Below are positions 52,788 through 60,810 of a stretch of 64,000 nt of DNA, piece by piece. The DNA lies in NCBI GenBank assembly GCA_947489445.1, contig CANLDN010000005.1:1-64000 (forward strand), given 5' to 3'. The DNA comes from an uncultured Paracoccaceae bacterium (GTDB lineage: Bacteria; Pseudomonadota; Alphaproteobacteria; Rhodobacterales; Rhodobacteraceae). A model generated the notes under the pieces. It was not told the origin of the DNA. It saw nothing but the letters and a program-made list of their open reading frames with translations, and made no database searches. Position 1 is the first letter of the stretch. The number at the start of each line of letters is the position of its first letter. The position numbers and the translations under genes were made by a program.

Positions 52788-52932
52788 CCCGCTCTCTTTC
52801 ATCCGAACTATGACCGTCGGCTCAGGCATCGCACCTGATCTGCTGGACCCTTCGGCAAAACCAAAGGCGCTCGCGGGCTCGGGCCCATGACCCATACCGC
52901 CGGTGGGGAATTTCACCCCGCCCTGAGAACGT
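52788..52932 (-). promoter_or_regulatory. FMN riboswitch (RFN element)
   Basis: The minus strand contains the conserved RFN blocks in order: CAGGGCGGGGTGAAATTCCC, CACCGGCGGTATGGG, GAGCCCGCGAGCGCC, CAGCAGATCAGGTG, CCTGAGCCGACGGTCATAGT and CGGATGAAAGAGAG. This is a close match to the FMN aptamer consensus. It lies upstream of the EamA transporter with a downstream hairpin covering its ribosome site. The region from 52933 to 53134 on its 5' side holds no gene. Confidence 0.95.
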
Positions 52933-53134
52933 GCCGCCCGACATCGGACGACTCGGGGCAGGTTAGCGCAGCAATCCAAGTATATCAATAATGTATCAAT
53001 CGTATTGAAACGACGACGATTTGAGCAACAGCAACCAACAAAGACCCGGTTCACAATGCCCTTGCCCCATCACGCATTGCCAAGAAATCAAGACCACGGC
53101 AGTCTTGGGAAACACCCGCATGCAGGAAAAGCCG

Positions 53135-54187
53135 ATGAAAACAAACACCAGTTTCCCCGCCACCCTCGCGCTTCTATTTTGTGGTTTGATGACAACGGCA
53201 CAGGCCGATACGCCGCGATTATTGGCCGACGCCAACACGCTCACAACGCTTGACTTGCCCCTCGTCAGTGCGATTTCAACCCAACGTGACGGCACCTCCG
53301 ACATCATGGTGGAAGATCATACAAACGCAAATGGCATCTCAGGTGAAACACTGATCGACCTAGGCTCAATCACAAAATTTGTGACCGCCGTTGCCACACT
53401 GCATCTGATTGATGCGGGTCATTTTTCGACGCAATCCACGCTGCAAGAATTGCTGGCGGATGTGCCCGACGACAAGGCACAGATTACAATCCACCAGCTC
53501 CTGACGCATTCCAGCGGGCTGATCAATTCCACCGGAGATGACGAAGAACCCCTCACCCGCGCCGCATTCCTGTCGCGGGTTTTGGCCTTACCGCTCGCAC
53601 ATGAACCCGGCGGCCCTTATCTCTACTCCAACGCCGGATATTCGGTTCTTGCGGCCATCATCGAACAAACATCAGGGAAAGCTTACGAAGATTACCTGAT
53701 CGACGATATCCTCACACCGCTTGGCCTCACGCCGATCGGGTACGACGCCGCCTACACAGCTGACAGATCACTGCGCAGCGACCGGATCTGGCGCACCGGT
53801 TTTGCGCGCGCGCCAATCCGGGCGGCCAGCTGGGGCGATCAGTCGCCAGGTTGGAACCTGATCGGCAATGGCGGCACCGTCACAACAGTCGAAGGTTTCG
53901 TGGATTTCTGGAACGCATTTCTCGACGGCACCATTGTTAATCCGGCGTTGGTATCCGCCGCACTAACGCCCCATGTCGATGAAGGCTTGAACGGCAGCTT
54001 CTATGGCTATGGGTTGGTTGTCGAAGACAGCCCCAGTCTGGGTCGGATGTATTGGCACAATGGCGGCAATGACGTCTTTTCAGCCGAGTGGCGCCATTTT
54101 TCAGATCACGACACAACCATCATGCTCGCTGGCACCGGCGAAGATGCGTTTGTCGGCATGGATCGCTTGATGACGGCGGCGGAATGA
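53135..54187 (+). CDS. periplasmic serine hydrolase (class C beta-lactamase fold)
   Basis: A 350-residue exported protein with a signal peptide (ATLALLFCGLMTTAQA, cut before DTPR). The S12/beta-lactamase family motifs are SxxK in LGSITKFVT near residue 80, YxN in YLYSNAGYS near residue 165 and HxG in YWHNGGN near residue 310. It is an esterase, peptidase or beta-lactamase-like enzyme; without tests these are equal. The start at 53135 has AGGAAAAG upstream; the frame is open further upstream without coding-like sequence. Confidence 0.9.
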   Translation: MKTNTSFPATLALLFCGLMTTAQADTPRLLADANTLTTLDLPLVSAISTQRDGTSDIMVEDHTNANGISGETLIDLGSITKFVTAVATLHLIDAGHFSTQSTLQELLADVPDDKAQITIHQLLTHSSGLINSTGDDEEPLTRAAFLSRVLALPLAHEPGGPYLYSNAGYSVLAAIIEQTSGKAYEDYLIDDILTPLGLTPIGYDAAYTADRSLRSDRIWRTGFARAPIRAASWGDQSPGWNLIGNGGTVTTVEGFVDFWNAFLDGTIVNPALVSAALTPHVDEGLNGSFYGYGLVVEDSPSLGRMYWHNGGNDVFSAEWRHFSDHDTTIMLAGTGEDAFVGMDRLMTAAE

Positions 54188-54211
54188 TACGCTGGTCCAA
54201 GTGGTGAAAAC

Positions 54212-54356
54212 CTTAACGCCGCAGCAACACAGTGGGCGTGCGCTGCGTTAACGGGGCAAATCGTGCATACCGCATGCGCATGGTTTGCGCATGGTTTCTG
54301 CATGGATCGCATATTCCGCATTTGCGGGCAAAAACCCGCGTTAACACATGATTCGC
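54212..54356 (+). repeat. dispersed 145-bp intergenic element, copy B
   Basis: Aligns without gaps to 11574-11718 with TTAAC sites at identical relative positions (35 and 93 bases apart). GCAT units start at 54278, 54289, 54300 and 54309, matching copy A at 11640, 11651, 11662 and 11671 (last is GCAC). It has an extra GCAT at 54318 and a small inner repeat, GCGCATGGTTT, twice. It lies between two converging genes, so it is not a 5' leader. Confidence 0.75.
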
Positions 54357-54400
54357 AGTATCCGTCAGTCAGCGCACGAAAATCACCCACCGAACGTTGC

Positions 54401-54883
54401 TTAGGGCTCTTCTGGCGGCTCACCCAGCAACGTGCCTGCGTCAATGCGGCCAAAGCTCCCCAAAAGCTGGCCAAGGAAGGTCACATCATTGATCCCATCC
54501 TCAGTCACGCGGCGGTCCAAAACAACGACGCGCCCATCCGCCAACGTATAGCGGCTGATGTTGCGGACTACGCCATCCGGAGTGAAATCAATCTCAAGAA
54601 CTTGCCTGTTCACCTCTTCCGGCGCGAAGGCCCCAAAATGGCGGAACTGACTGGAAACATAGTAAAAAGCGTCGTTTTGCAGCGCACCCTCAGAGGTCGG
54701 CGGACCAAAAGCCGCCACCACATTTTCGCGGGTTGACTGCCCGACCTGCACAGCCGCCAGTTCGGCTTCTGTGGGGGCAAAGCCATGAAAACGGTTAATT
54801 GGCGTACAGGCCGACGCCAACAGCACGGCCACAAGGCCTGCCGCACGCAACCGGATAATCATTTTGCCTGTATTCGTGCCCAT
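54401..54883 (-). CDS. BamE/SmpA-family outer-membrane lipoprotein
   Basis: A 160-residue lipoprotein (VLLASAC lipobox). The SmpA/OmlA domain has LAAVQVGQSTRENVVAAFGPPTSEGALQNDAFYYVSSQF, followed by strands with VLEIDFTPDGVV. BamE is a small part of the barrel-assembly machine. The C-terminal 45 residues extend beyond the family core, so identity as BamE itself is not certain. The ATG at 54883 has AGAGGG upstream. It is divergent from yceD. Confidence 0.87.
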   Translation of the reverse strand: MGTNTGKMIIRLRAAGLVAVLLASACTPINRFHGFAPTEAELAAVQVGQSTRENVVAAFGPPTSEGALQNDAFYYVSSQFRHFGAFAPEEVNRQVLEIDFTPDGVVRNISRYTLADGRVVVLDRRVTEDGINDVTFLGQLLGSFGRIDAGTLLGEPPEEP

Positions 54884-54953
54884 AGCGGCCCTCTTGCTTT
54901 GGCGCCTTATGCCTTTTATCTCCCCTACATGACAACCCGCCCCCTGTTCAAGA

Positions 54954-55511
54954 ATGGAAGCAGCTTTGGCCAAATTGCCCACATCACACTTGCGTTTGGC
55001 CGATCTGGCAACGCGGCGGGCGACCCCGTTTGAACTTGTTCCAACGGCACAGGAACGCAAAGCAGTTGCTGACGCACTGGGGATCACCGGCATCAAAAAA
55101 CTTCGTTTTTCCGGTACGTTAGCACCGATCGGGCGCACTGACTGGGCGCTTTCGGCGGACCTTGGGGCAACGGTTGTGCAGGATTGTGTGGTCACATTGG
55201 ACCCGGTCACAACCCGGATTGATGAACCGGTCAGGCGCGCCTATGTGGCCGAATTGCCAACGATCGAAGCCGCCGAAGTTGAAATGCCCGACGACGACAC
55301 CGTCGAAGCGCTGCCCGCCGCAGTCGACCTTGGTCAAGTGATGATCGAGGCACTGACCCTGGCGCTGCCGCTCTACCCGCGCAGCGACGGGGCCGATCTG
55401 GGCGATGCGGTTTTTACTGAACCCGGCAAGGCCCCGCTGACCGACGAAGATACAAAGCCCTTCGCAGGGCTCGCCAACCTCCGCGATAGCCTTGAAAAAA
55501 AGGGCGAATAA
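54954..55511 (+). CDS. YceD family (DUF177) protein
   Basis: A 185-residue protein of the DUF177 family, which in bacteria usually precedes rpmF and in E. coli is linked to 23S rRNA accumulation. The family ending PFAGLANLRDSL and the central region with CVVTLDPV, IDEPVRRAYVAELP and the acidic tail strand are present. It contains one cysteine (VVQDCVV). The exact start is uncertain; 54954 gives normal length. It heads the yceD-rpmF-plsX-fabH gene order. Confidence 0.9.
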   Translation: MEAALAKLPTSHLRLADLATRRATPFELVPTAQERKAVADALGITGIKKLRFSGTLAPIGRTDWALSADLGATVVQDCVVTLDPVTTRIDEPVRRAYVAELPTIEAAEVEMPDDDTVEALPAAVDLGQVMIEALTLALPLYPRSDGADLGDAVFTEPGKAPLTDEDTKPFAGLANLRDSLEKKGE

Positions 55512-55674
55512 CGCCACGTGACAGTCAGTAGAAAAAGGGTTGCGCTGCAACAAAATCGCAGTATGTTCGCGGCCTCTTTTACATCGTATCTCGACAGGGC
55601 AGCCACAATGGCGTAGGACCCCGCCAGATGCACAGAAATCAGGGCCATGTGCCCATACATCATAGGGTTGAGAC

Positions 55675-55881
55675 ATGGCCGTCCAGCAGAACAAAGTATC
55701 CAAATCCCGCCGCAACAACCGGCGTGCGCATGACGCGCTTGTTGCCGCAAATCCCAATGAATGCGACAATTGTGGTGAGCTCAAGCGCCCCCACCATGTC
55801 TGCCCGTCCTGCGGGCACTATGCGACACGCGAAGTGATCGCAGACACCACAGAAATCGACTTGGACGAAGACGCAGCATAA
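55675..55881 (+). CDS. rpmF: 50S ribosomal protein L32
   Basis: A 68-residue L32 with the N-terminus [21 protein letters not shown] zinc-ribbon-like cysteine set, [18 protein letters not shown], replaces the cysteine-free form, so it is a zinc-containing L32. Standard length; its acidic C-terminal tail is typical of alphaproteobacteria. plsX follows. Confidence 0.97.
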   Translation: MAVQQNKVSKSRRNNRRAHDALVAANPNECDNCGELKRPHHVCPSCGHYATREVIADTTEIDLDEDAA

Positions 55882-55903
55882 GCTGCGCTGCGGGCACAAA
55901 AAG

Positions 55904-57025
55904 ATGACGCAAAGCCAGACGGACAACGCTCCGACCCCGGCTGCAAGTGCATCCAACGTGCTATCGGTTGACGCCATGGGTGGCGATCAGGGGCCTGCAA
56001 TTGTCATTGCGGGCCTTTCGACGTTTCTGGGCAAAACGCCGGACGCCTACGCCATTGTACATGGTCCAGAGGCAACGCTTAAACCTCTGATATCCAGTCA
56101 TAATATCGCAAATCGTGTGACGATCCACGACGCCACTGATGTGGTCAAGATGACCGACAAGCCCAAGGTTGCTTTTCGCAAAGGTGCCACAACCTCCATG
56201 TGGTCGGCGATCGAGGCGGTCCGTTCAGGTCAGGCATCAGTCTGTGTCAGTTGCGGTAATACGGGCGCCTTGATGCTGATGTCGACCATACGTCTGCGCA
56301 AGACAGATGGGGTCAACCGCCCCGCCATTGCCTGCCTGTGGCCGTCACGCAACCCATCTGGCTTCAACGTGATGCTGGACGCGGGCGCAGATATCAGTGC
56401 GGATCAGGATGACCTTCTGACCTATGCGCTCATGGGCGCGTCTTACGCCCGCAATGGTCTGGATATCAGTCGTCCGAGGGTTGGCCTGCTGAATGTCGGG
56501 ACAGAGGATCACAAAGGCCGTGCAGAGCTAAAGGTCGCGAACGAACTCATTGGAAATGCAGCAAATTCCGGTGATTTTGAATATGTTGGATTTGTCGAAG
56601 GTGGTGATCTTCCCTCCGACAAAGTTGACGTGATCGTGACGGACGGCTTTACCGGCAATGTCGCCCTGAAAACCGGCGAGGGCACCGCCACACTGATCAG
56701 CGAACTGCTGCGCGGCGCGCTCTTGAAAAACCCGCTGTCGATGTTTGGTGCCCTGCTTGCCCGCGGATCACTCCGGCGGCTGCGCAAACGGATCGACCCA
56801 CGCCGCGTCAATGGCGGGGTGTTCCTTGGCCTCAATCAAACCGTGATCAAAAGCCATGGATCAGCGGACGCAACAGGCGTGGCCGCAGCGCTCGATCTCG
56901 CTTACCATCTGGGAGAAAACGGTTTTTCTGATAAACTGGCCGCACGGGTTGCATCTGCCGCATCGCTTGCCCAAGATGCATCCCAAGAAGGTGACGCAGG
57001 GACAAGCGACACCAATACAGGCTAA
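55904..57025 (+). CDS. plsX: phosphate acyltransferase PlsX
   Basis: A 373-residue enzyme that makes acyl-phosphate from acyl-ACP, the first step of the PlsX-PlsY phospholipid route. The family start SVDAMGGDQGPAIV, CGNTGALMLMSTIRL near residue 120 and TDGFTGNVALKTGEGTA near residue 245 are conserved. It lies directly before fabH. Confidence 0.97.
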   Translation: MTQSQTDNAPTPAASASNVLSVDAMGGDQGPAIVIAGLSTFLGKTPDAYAIVHGPEATLKPLISSHNIANRVTIHDATDVVKMTDKPKVAFRKGATTSMWSAIEAVRSGQASVCVSCGNTGALMLMSTIRLRKTDGVNRPAIACLWPSRNPSGFNVMLDAGADISADQDDLLTYALMGASYARNGLDISRPRVGLLNVGTEDHKGRAELKVANELIGNAANSGDFEYVGFVEGGDLPSDKVDVIVTDGFTGNVALKTGEGTATLISELLRGALLKNPLSMFGALLARGSLRRLRKRIDPRRVNGGVFLGLNQTVIKSHGSADATGVAAALDLAYHLGENGFSDKLAARVASAASLAQDASQEGDAGTSDTNTG

Positions 57026-57030
57026 CAAAT

Positions 57031-58002
57031 ATGATACGTCGCGCAGTCGTTAAAGGTGTCGGGCATTACCTGCCAGAGCGGGTTGTTCCCAACGCCGAAT
57101 TCGAAGAGACCCTCGATACATCCGACGAATGGATCAAAGCCCGATCCGGCATTGAGCGTCGTCATTTCGCCGCACCGGGCGAAACGACATCAGATCTGGC
57201 CACGCACGCCGCCAAAGCGGCTTTGGCCATGGCCGAAATGCAAGGCGAAGACATTGACGCCATCGTTCTCGCGACCTCCACCCCCGATCTTACATTTCCA
57301 TCTGCGGCCACTATGGTGCAGAATGCGATTGGCAACACCACTGGCTATGCTTTTGATATACAAGCGGTTTGTGCCGGTTTCGTCTATGCCCTGTCCAACG
57401 CCAATGCCTTGATCGCATCCGGTCAGGCTGACCGGGTCATGGTTATCGGGGCGGAAACATTCAGCCGGATCATGGATTGGACTGATCGCGCAACCTGCGT
57501 GCTGTTCGGTGATGGTGCCGGCGCCGTCATTCTGGAGGCAGAAACGGGCGATGGCAGTACAGATGACCGTGGGATCCTTTCGATTGATCTGAACTCTGAC
57601 GGACGCTTCAAGGACCTGCTTTATGTTGATGGCGGCGTCGCGACCCAGAACACCGGCATGCTGCGCATGGAAGGCAAAGAGGTCTTTCGCCACGCCGTCG
57701 AAAAGCTAGCCAAGACCGCTGATACGGCATTGGAAAAGGTGGGATTGAGCGCGGATGATGTCACTTGGGTCGTCCCCCATCAGGCAAATATCCGCATCAT
57801 TCAATCCACTGCCAAGAAACTTGGTGTCGGTATGGACCGGGTCGTTGTGACGGTTCAGGACCATGGCAATACCTCTGCGGCATCCATTCCACTGGCGCTG
57901 TCGGTGGGTGTCGCAAACGGTCAGATCAAACAGGGCGATCTTGTGGTGACCGAAGCGATTGGTGGTGGCCTGGCCTGGGGTGCCGTCGTGCTACGGTGGT
58001 AA
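57031..58002 (+). CDS. fabH: 3-oxoacyl-ACP synthase III FabH
   Basis: A 323-residue KAS III that condenses acetyl-CoA with malonyl-ACP to start fatty acid synthesis. The Cys-His-Asn triad is in QAVCAGFVYAL near C112, VPHQANIRI near H249 and DHGNTSAASIP near N279. It has the usual length and follows plsX by five bases. Confidence 0.97.
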   Translation: MIRRAVVKGVGHYLPERVVPNAEFEETLDTSDEWIKARSGIERRHFAAPGETTSDLATHAAKAALAMAEMQGEDIDAIVLATSTPDLTFPSAATMVQNAIGNTTGYAFDIQAVCAGFVYALSNANALIASGQADRVMVIGAETFSRIMDWTDRATCVLFGDGAGAVILEAETGDGSTDDRGILSIDLNSDGRFKDLLYVDGGVATQNTGMLRMEGKEVFRHAVEKLAKTADTALEKVGLSADDVTWVVPHQANIRIIQSTAKKLGVGMDRVVVTVQDHGNTSAASIPLALSVGVANGQIKQGDLVVTEAIGGGLAWGAVVLRW

Positions 58003-58043
58003 GCAAAAACTGACTGTCAAGGCCGATTGCCAAGTCCTTGTTA

Positions 58044-58073
58044 TTGACTCTGATTTTGCCCGGCGCTTATGGT
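58044..58073 (+). promoter_or_regulatory. probable sigma-70 promoter of ihfA
   Basis: TTGACT (58044-58049) and TATGGT (58068-58073) are separated by 18 bases in the 96-base gap between fabH and ihfA. The -35 matches five of six and the -10 four of six consensus positions. The ihfA start is 26 bases downstream. Confidence 0.45.
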
Positions 58074-58098
58074 CAATGCAGTATTCAGGGAGACATTT

Positions 58099-58401
58099 AT
58101 GACCGATAAAACACTAACCCGCATGGATTTAGCCGATGCGGTGCACAATCAGGTCGGCCTTTCCCGTAACGACAGCGCCGATCTGGTCGAAAGCGTTCTG
58201 GGTCACGTTTCAGACGCGCTAGTCACGGGCGAGACTGTAAAAATTTCATCCTTCGGGACATTTTCGGTGCGTGAAAAAGCGGCCCGTGTCGGTCGTAATC
58301 CTAAAACCGGGGAAGAGGTGCCGATCCACCCCCGCCGGGTGCTGACATTCCGCCCGTCGCATCTAATGAAGGATCGTGTCGCAGCCGGGAACAAGCGCTA
58401 A
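58099..58401 (+). CDS. ihfA: integration host factor subunit alpha
   Basis: A 100-residue DNA-bending protein. The N-terminal dimerisation helices and [25 protein letters not shown] with the DNA-intercalating proline arm are typical; [10 protein letters not shown] ends it. The ATG at 58099 has GGGAGA upstream. It follows fabH and precedes a MerR gene by three bases. Confidence 0.96.
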   Translation: MTDKTLTRMDLADAVHNQVGLSRNDSADLVESVLGHVSDALVTGETVKISSFGTFSVREKAARVGRNPKTGEEVPIHPRRVLTFRPSHLMKDRVAAGNKR

Positions 58402-58404
58402 GTC

Positions 58405-59199
58405 ATGGCCAAAGCCAAGGACGCTTTCCGGACCATCAGCGAAGTCGCCGAATGGCTGGACACACCGACCCATGTACTGCGTTTTTGGGAAAGTAAATTT
58501 ACCCAAATCAAGCCCGTAAAAGGGGCCGGTGGGCGGCGTTACTATCGGCCTTCGGATATGGATTTGTTGGGTGGTATCAAGCAGCTGCTGCACGAAGAAG
58601 GCTTGACGATCAAGGGCACCCAGAAGCTGTTGCGTGAAAAGGGTGTCAAACATGTTGCGACGCTCGGTCTGAGCATGACAGCGCAGGCAGCAGAGGACAG
58701 CGCCGTCCAGAAACCGGCTGCGACGAAAGCAGTTATTGCGCCAGAACCGAACGATGCATCTGAAGCTCCCGCACAAGAACCTGGCCCTGCCACCGAAGAT
58801 GACGATACCCCGATTCAAAGCGCCCTGCCCTTTGATGACGTGCCCGCCGCGACACCTGAACCAGCGACGATAGAGTCTGCCGAAGCGCGCGAAGGTGACG
58901 CACCTGCAACCATCGTAATCGATGATGGCATCGTAACGGAGGTAGCACAGACACCTGAACCTGAACCGGAAGATGAACCTTTATCGATTGCCGGCGCACC
59001 TGCGGCAGCGCCTGAGATTTCGGAAACCGCGGCCTTTATAGTTGATCTACCTGCGCTACCAGACGAAATGCCCGCCGTATCACCGCGCCTGCTCGGGCTT
59101 GCCGCGGCCGACGCGGACCACTTGAAAGCACGTGCTGCCGACATTGCACCCTTGCTGGATCGGCTTGCGCAACTACGCGAACGGATGCGTGCGGAGTAG
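58405..59199 (+). CDS. MerR-family regulator with acidic C-terminal region
   Basis: A 264-residue protein. The N-terminal MerR helix-turn-helix is unusual in starting [49 protein letters not shown] (residues 6-55). The rest is low-complexity Glu/Pro/Ala and acidic until a helical C-terminus ([26 protein letters not shown]). No cysteine set for metal sensing is present. This MerR form next to ihfA recurs in Rhodobacterales; its target is unknown. Confidence 0.88.
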   Translation: MAKAKDAFRTISEVAEWLDTPTHVLRFWESKFTQIKPVKGAGGRRYYRPSDMDLLGGIKQLLHEEGLTIKGTQKLLREKGVKHVATLGLSMTAQAAEDSAVQKPAATKAVIAPEPNDASEAPAQEPGPATEDDDTPIQSALPFDDVPAATPEPATIESAEAREGDAPATIVIDDGIVTEVAQTPEPEPEDEPLSIAGAPAAAPEISETAAFIVDLPALPDEMPAVSPRLLGLAAADADHLKARAADIAPLLDRLAQLRERMRAE

Positions 59200-59260
59200 C
59201 CTTGAAAATCGTGTTTTTCAGCTTGCCCCTTTCGCCAATTCGGCTATGAAAGCCAAACGT

Positions 59261-59337
59261 CGGGCTATGGCGCAGCCTGGTAGCGCGTCCGTCTGGGGGA
59301 CGGAAGGTCGCAGGTTCGAGTCCTGCTAGCCCGACCA
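59261..59337 (+). tRNA. tRNA-Pro (anticodon GGG)
   Basis: A complete cloverleaf: acceptor CGGGCTA/TAGCCCG, D-stem GCGC/GCGC, anticodon stem TCCGT/ACGGA with the loop CTGGGGG (anticodon GGG), T-stem GCAGG/CCTGC with TTCGAGT, discriminator A and encoded CCA. It reads CCC and CCU proline codons. Confidence 0.97.
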
Positions 59338-59345
59338 AACACAAT

Positions 59346-59378
59346 CGCCCGCTTGTGCATCGGCGCAGCGGGCGTTTT
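59346..59378 (+). terminator. Rho-independent terminator of tRNA-Pro
   Basis: CGCCCGCT pairs with AGCGGGCG around a 13-base loop, followed by TTTT, nine bases after the tRNA. Confidence 0.85.
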
Positions 59379-59398
59379 GGTATCTGAAGGGGGCAGAT

Positions 59399-60484
59399 AT
59401 GTCAGCATCCGGCGTTCTCGCAGACCATCAAATCCGCGATATGATCGCGTCCGGTGGCATCACTGCGGCCACCCCGATCACGCAAAACCAAGTTCAACCG
59501 GCCTCGCTTGATCTGAGATTGGGCAACACGGCCTATCGGGTCCGCGCGTCTTTTCTGGCAGGGCGGCAACGCACCGTGCAGGACCGTCTGGCCGATTTCC
59601 AGATGCATGCCGTTGATCTGGAAGGCGGTGCAGTGCTTGAGAAGGGTTGCGTTTATGTTGTCCCGCTCATGGAAAGCCTGTCCCTGCCCTCCGGGATGAC
59701 CGGCGCGGCGAGCGCGAAATCTTCGATCGGGCGACTGGATTTGCTGACGCGGATTATCACCGATCACGGCATCGAATTTGACCGGGTGCCCGAAGGGTAT
59801 GCCGGCCCGCTTTATGTCGAAATATGCCCGCGCTCATTCTCGGTTGTGGCGCAACCGGGGCAAATGCTGAACCAAATCATATTCCGGCAAGGCAAAACAT
59901 TGATGTCGGATAGCGACCTGCGCGCGCTGCATGACAAAACGCCCATTGTATCTGGCGATCCGGTCATCTCGGATGGGTTGGGGTTTTCCGTTGATCTTAT
60001 GCCAAAGGATGGCAACCTGGTCGGTTATCGCGCCAAGCCCCATACCGGCGTTGTGGACCTGTCAAAGCTCAACCATTACGACCCCGCAGATTTCTGGGAA
60101 CCCGTGCATACGGAAGACGGCTGGATCATCCTTGATCCGGGCGCATTCTACATTCTTGTCAGCCGCGAGGCGATCATCATCCCACCCATGCAGGCCGCCG
60201 AAATGGCCCCCTATCTGGCGATGGTTGGCGAATTCCGAGTACATTACGCGGGCTTCTTTGATCCCGGCTTCGGCTATGCCGAGGCGGGCGGTGCGGGATC
60301 GCGCGGGGTGTTGGAAGTCCGCTGCCACGAGGCACCCTTCGTGCTCGAACATGGGCAGGTTGTTGGCCGTCTGGTTTACGAACATATGGCCGCAATGCCT
60401 GATGCACTTTACGGGCGCGAGATCAAATCAAACTATCAGGGACAAGGTCTTAAGTTGTCCAAGCATTTCAAAACTAGCGCATAA
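59399..60484 (+). CDS. dcd: dCTP deaminase (two-domain alphaproteobacterial form)
   Basis: A 361-residue protein with two dUTPase/Dcd-fold halves (about residues 10-170 and 185-355). The N-terminal half holds PASLDLRLGN and the catalytic-looking GAASAKSSIGRLDLLTRI, with VEICPRSFSVVAQPGQMLNQIIF at its end; the C-terminal half repeats the fold (DPGFGYAEAGGAGSRGVLEVRCHEAPFVLEHGQVVGRLVYEHM). Usual Dcd is about 190 residues. It converts dCTP to dUTP. The double form is a recurrent annotation in this group. AGGGGG precedes the ATG. Confidence 0.9.
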   Translation: MSASGVLADHQIRDMIASGGITAATPITQNQVQPASLDLRLGNTAYRVRASFLAGRQRTVQDRLADFQMHAVDLEGGAVLEKGCVYVVPLMESLSLPSGMTGAASAKSSIGRLDLLTRIITDHGIEFDRVPEGYAGPLYVEICPRSFSVVAQPGQMLNQIIFRQGKTLMSDSDLRALHDKTPIVSGDPVISDGLGFSVDLMPKDGNLVGYRAKPHTGVVDLSKLNHYDPADFWEPVHTEDGWIILDPGAFYILVSREAIIIPPMQAAEMAPYLAMVGEFRVHYAGFFDPGFGYAEAGGAGSRGVLEVRCHEAPFVLEHGQVVGRLVYEHMAAMPDALYGREIKSNYQGQGLKLSKHFKTSA

Positions 60485-60689
60485 ATCGTCGCGCAATATT
60501 CAACCCGCGGCGTGCGCCATGTGCGTTATCGTGGTTATTGGCAGCGGCTTCGCGTTCTTCTGCGGTCATGTCTTCGGGACGCTTTCCCCCACGACTGGCC
60601 ATATCAATTCCGCGATTGATACCGGCATTGATGCCGCGCCGCATGATCATACGGATTGCCATGTTTATCAGCTGGTTTGCATTCATCAC
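60474..60689 (-). CDS. small conserved hypothetical protein (71 residues)
   Basis: A basic helical protein: MMNANQLINMAIRMIMRRGINAGINRGIDMA, then KRPEDMTAEEREAAANNHDN and RRGLNIARRFMR. No membrane span or signal is evident; an amphipathic helix at the N-terminus is likely. It overlaps the dcd stop by 11 bases in convergent orientation. The family is not named. Confidence 0.7.
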   Translation of the reverse strand: MMNANQLINMAIRMIMRRGINAGINRGIDMASRGGKRPEDMTAEEREAAANNHDNAHGARRGLNIARRFMR

Positions 60690-60810
60690 TGTTTATTCCG
60701 AAGTTCGCTTACATAGGAAAGATAAAGGGATCACGGATCACATCAACCCTGATGTTCGATAGTCTGATCCGCATCATCCATGCCTGAATAGGCCCATTGC
60801 AAATCGCCCG

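Noticed and set aside
52716..53054. N-terminal extension of the EamA transporter through the riboswitch
   Set aside because: The region is fully explained by the FMN aptamer and the sequestering hairpin; the ribosome site fixes the start at 52715.
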